Shown here: in pieces, positions 35,019 to 35,798 of the stretch
Numbering within the stretch: the stretch's first letter is position 1
Layout of the letters: each line of letters opens with the position of its first letter
Source: an uncultured Erythrobacter sp.
Lineage (GTDB): Bacteria; Pseudomonadota; Alphaproteobacteria; Sphingomonadales; Sphingomonadaceae
NCBI GenBank assembly: GCA_937899785.1
Contig: CALCCG010000039.1
Coordinates: forward strand, 1-35,798
Direction of reading: 5' to 3'
DNA length: 35,798 nt
Program-made: the position numbers and the translations under genes
The notes under the pieces: model-generated
Seen by the model: only the letters and a program-made list of their open reading frames with translations
What the model was told of the DNA's origin: nothing
Databases searched by the model: none

Positions 35019-35798
35019 TTACTCTGGCGGAATGAGTTTCCCGGGATTGAGAATACCGAGCGGATCGAGCGCCTGTTTGACGCGGCGCAAGATGGTCAAG
35101 GCGGCCGGATCGCCAAGACGTCCGAGTTCGTCGACCTTCATTTGGCCAATGCCGTGTTCCGCGCTGATCGAGCCACCCCATTGTGTCACAAGGTCGTGAA
35201 CCATGGCGCTGATACGCTTGCCCTCTTCCTCTTCCCATTGGCCGGCCACCGCACCGGCTGGTGCGAGGACGTGGAAGTGCACATTTCCATCGCCCAAATG
35301 CCCGAACGCGGCGCCCTTGGTACCCGGAAACGCGGTTTCAATGGCCGGGATCGCGGCCAGAATGAACTCCGGCATGCGTTCGACCGGGACGGAGATATCG
35401 TGCTGCATGGCCGGTCCCAAGGCGCGCTCGGCTTCGGAGATGGAATCGCGCAATGTCCAGAACTGTTCGGCCTGGGTTTCGTTGGCGGCGATGGCGGCGT
35501 CCGCGATGAGTTTGTCCACGAGAGCCTGACCCAGCACCTCTTCGAGGCTTTCTTGCAGGGCGTGCGCGTCGGCGTTTGCGGATGTGCATTCAATCAGCGC
35601 GTTCCAGGCGTGCGCCTGGGAGAGCGGCGCACGCGCATCAGGCAGCAGCGCAAGCACGCTTTCCAGGCAATGCGCTGGAACGACCTCAAAGCCCTCAAGA
35701 GCCTGCCCCAGCGCTCGGTCTGCCCGCCGTAAAAGCGCGCGCGCATCGGTCAGCGTCGATATTACTTTCCACGCGGTTACGCGCGAACGCGGCGCGGG
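35019..35798 (-). CDS. FAD-binding oxidoreductase, GlcD / D-2-hydroxyacid dehydrogenase type, C-terminal part (cut by window edge)
   Basis: The frame is open from the window edge at 35798 to the stop at 35019, 259 codons. It encodes the FAD-linked oxidase C-terminal domain (PF02913). Recognisable segments are FWTLRDSISEAERALGPAMQHDISVP, the metal/substrate motif FGHLGDGNVHFHV and the closing SAEHGIGQMKVDELGRL with LDPLGILNPGKL. These belong to the vanillyl-alcohol-oxidase-type flavoenzymes such as glycolate oxidase subunit GlcD, D-lactate and D-2-hydroxyglutarate dehydrogenases. The N-terminal FAD-binding domain lies outside the window, so the substrate cannot be chosen. The codons before 35657 (ALLRRADRALGQALEGFEVVPAHCLE) clearly continue the same protein, so an internal start there is not real. 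Confidence 0.92.
   Translation of the reverse strand, partial: PAPRSRVTAWKVISTLTDARALLRRADRALGQALEGFEVVPAHCLESVLALLPDARAPLSQAHAWNALIECTSANADAHALQESLEEVLGQALVDKLIADAAIAANETQAEQFWTLRDSISEAERALGPAMQHDISVPVERMPEFILAAIPAIETAFPGTKGAAFGHLGDGNVHFHVLAPAGAVAGQWEEEEGKRISAMVHDLVTQWGGSISAEHGIGQMKVDELGRLGDPAALTILRRVKQALDPLGILNPGKLIPPE

Overview
This window looks like chromosomal core DNA of an alphaproteobacterium of the Sphingomonadales, most likely Erythrobacteraceae. This is inferred from gene content, with no database search. The supporting signs are high-GC coding sequence, a GTTC-N7-GTTC LexA box in front of recA, a CckA/CpdR cell-cycle phosphorelay pair, a eukaryote-like NADP isocitrate dehydrogenase, a SapC protein, DUF2062 beside cckA, and a sphingomonad-style TonB-box motif (IIVTAQRR). 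I see no phage, insertion sequence, integron or CRISPR array.

Layout. 1-432 (-): start of argG, cut by the window edge. 578-3248: an integral-membrane acyltransferase (+) and a cyclopropane-fatty-acid synthase (-), convergent with one base between them. 3334-3771 (+): a DUF1801 protein. 8255 down to 3781 (-): a six-gene run of secreted alpha/beta hydrolase, SAM methyltransferase, YiiM-like MOSC protein, pteridine-reductase-like SDR, b561-type cytochrome and exported molybdopterin oxidoreductase. Three junctions in this run share the same 4-base overlap. Upstream, in the 305-base gap 8256-8560, lies a decayed second copy of the methyltransferase start. 8561-11783: a small secreted/anchored protein, rlmN (-), a beta-barrel outer-membrane protein with a strong terminator, and an IalB-like secreted protein (-). 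11776-17837: greB (-), lytic transglycosylase slt (-), dapA (+), an S9 peptidase (-) and smpB (+).

18022-28567 (+): DUF2062 protein, cckA, two tandem DUF4139 proteins, recA with its SOS box and a long terminator hairpin, then alaS. 28621-31795 (-): a KefB/C-like cation:proton antiporter with an RCK domain, then icd with its own terminator. 32033-32107 (-): tRNA-Val(GAC) with encoded CCA and a terminator. 32228-32617 (-): cpdR. 32825-33820 (+): N-formylglutamate amidohydrolase. 34056-34841 (-): sapC, followed by a structured 3' region ending in a terminator. 35019-35798 (-): the C-terminal part of a GlcD-type FAD oxidoreductase, cut by the window edge.

How the genes fit together. Most are housekeeping: arginine and lysine biosynthesis, TCA cycle, ribosome rescue, rRNA methylation, alanyl-tRNA synthesis, recombination, and cell-wall and membrane upkeep. 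CckA and CpdR belong to the same alphaproteobacterial cell-cycle relay and lie about 11 kb apart. The less ordinary parts are the molybdenum/pterin gene run, a fragment resembling the start of a TonB-dependent receptor inside the second DUF4139 protein, the methyltransferase relic, and the structured RNA region downstream of sapC.
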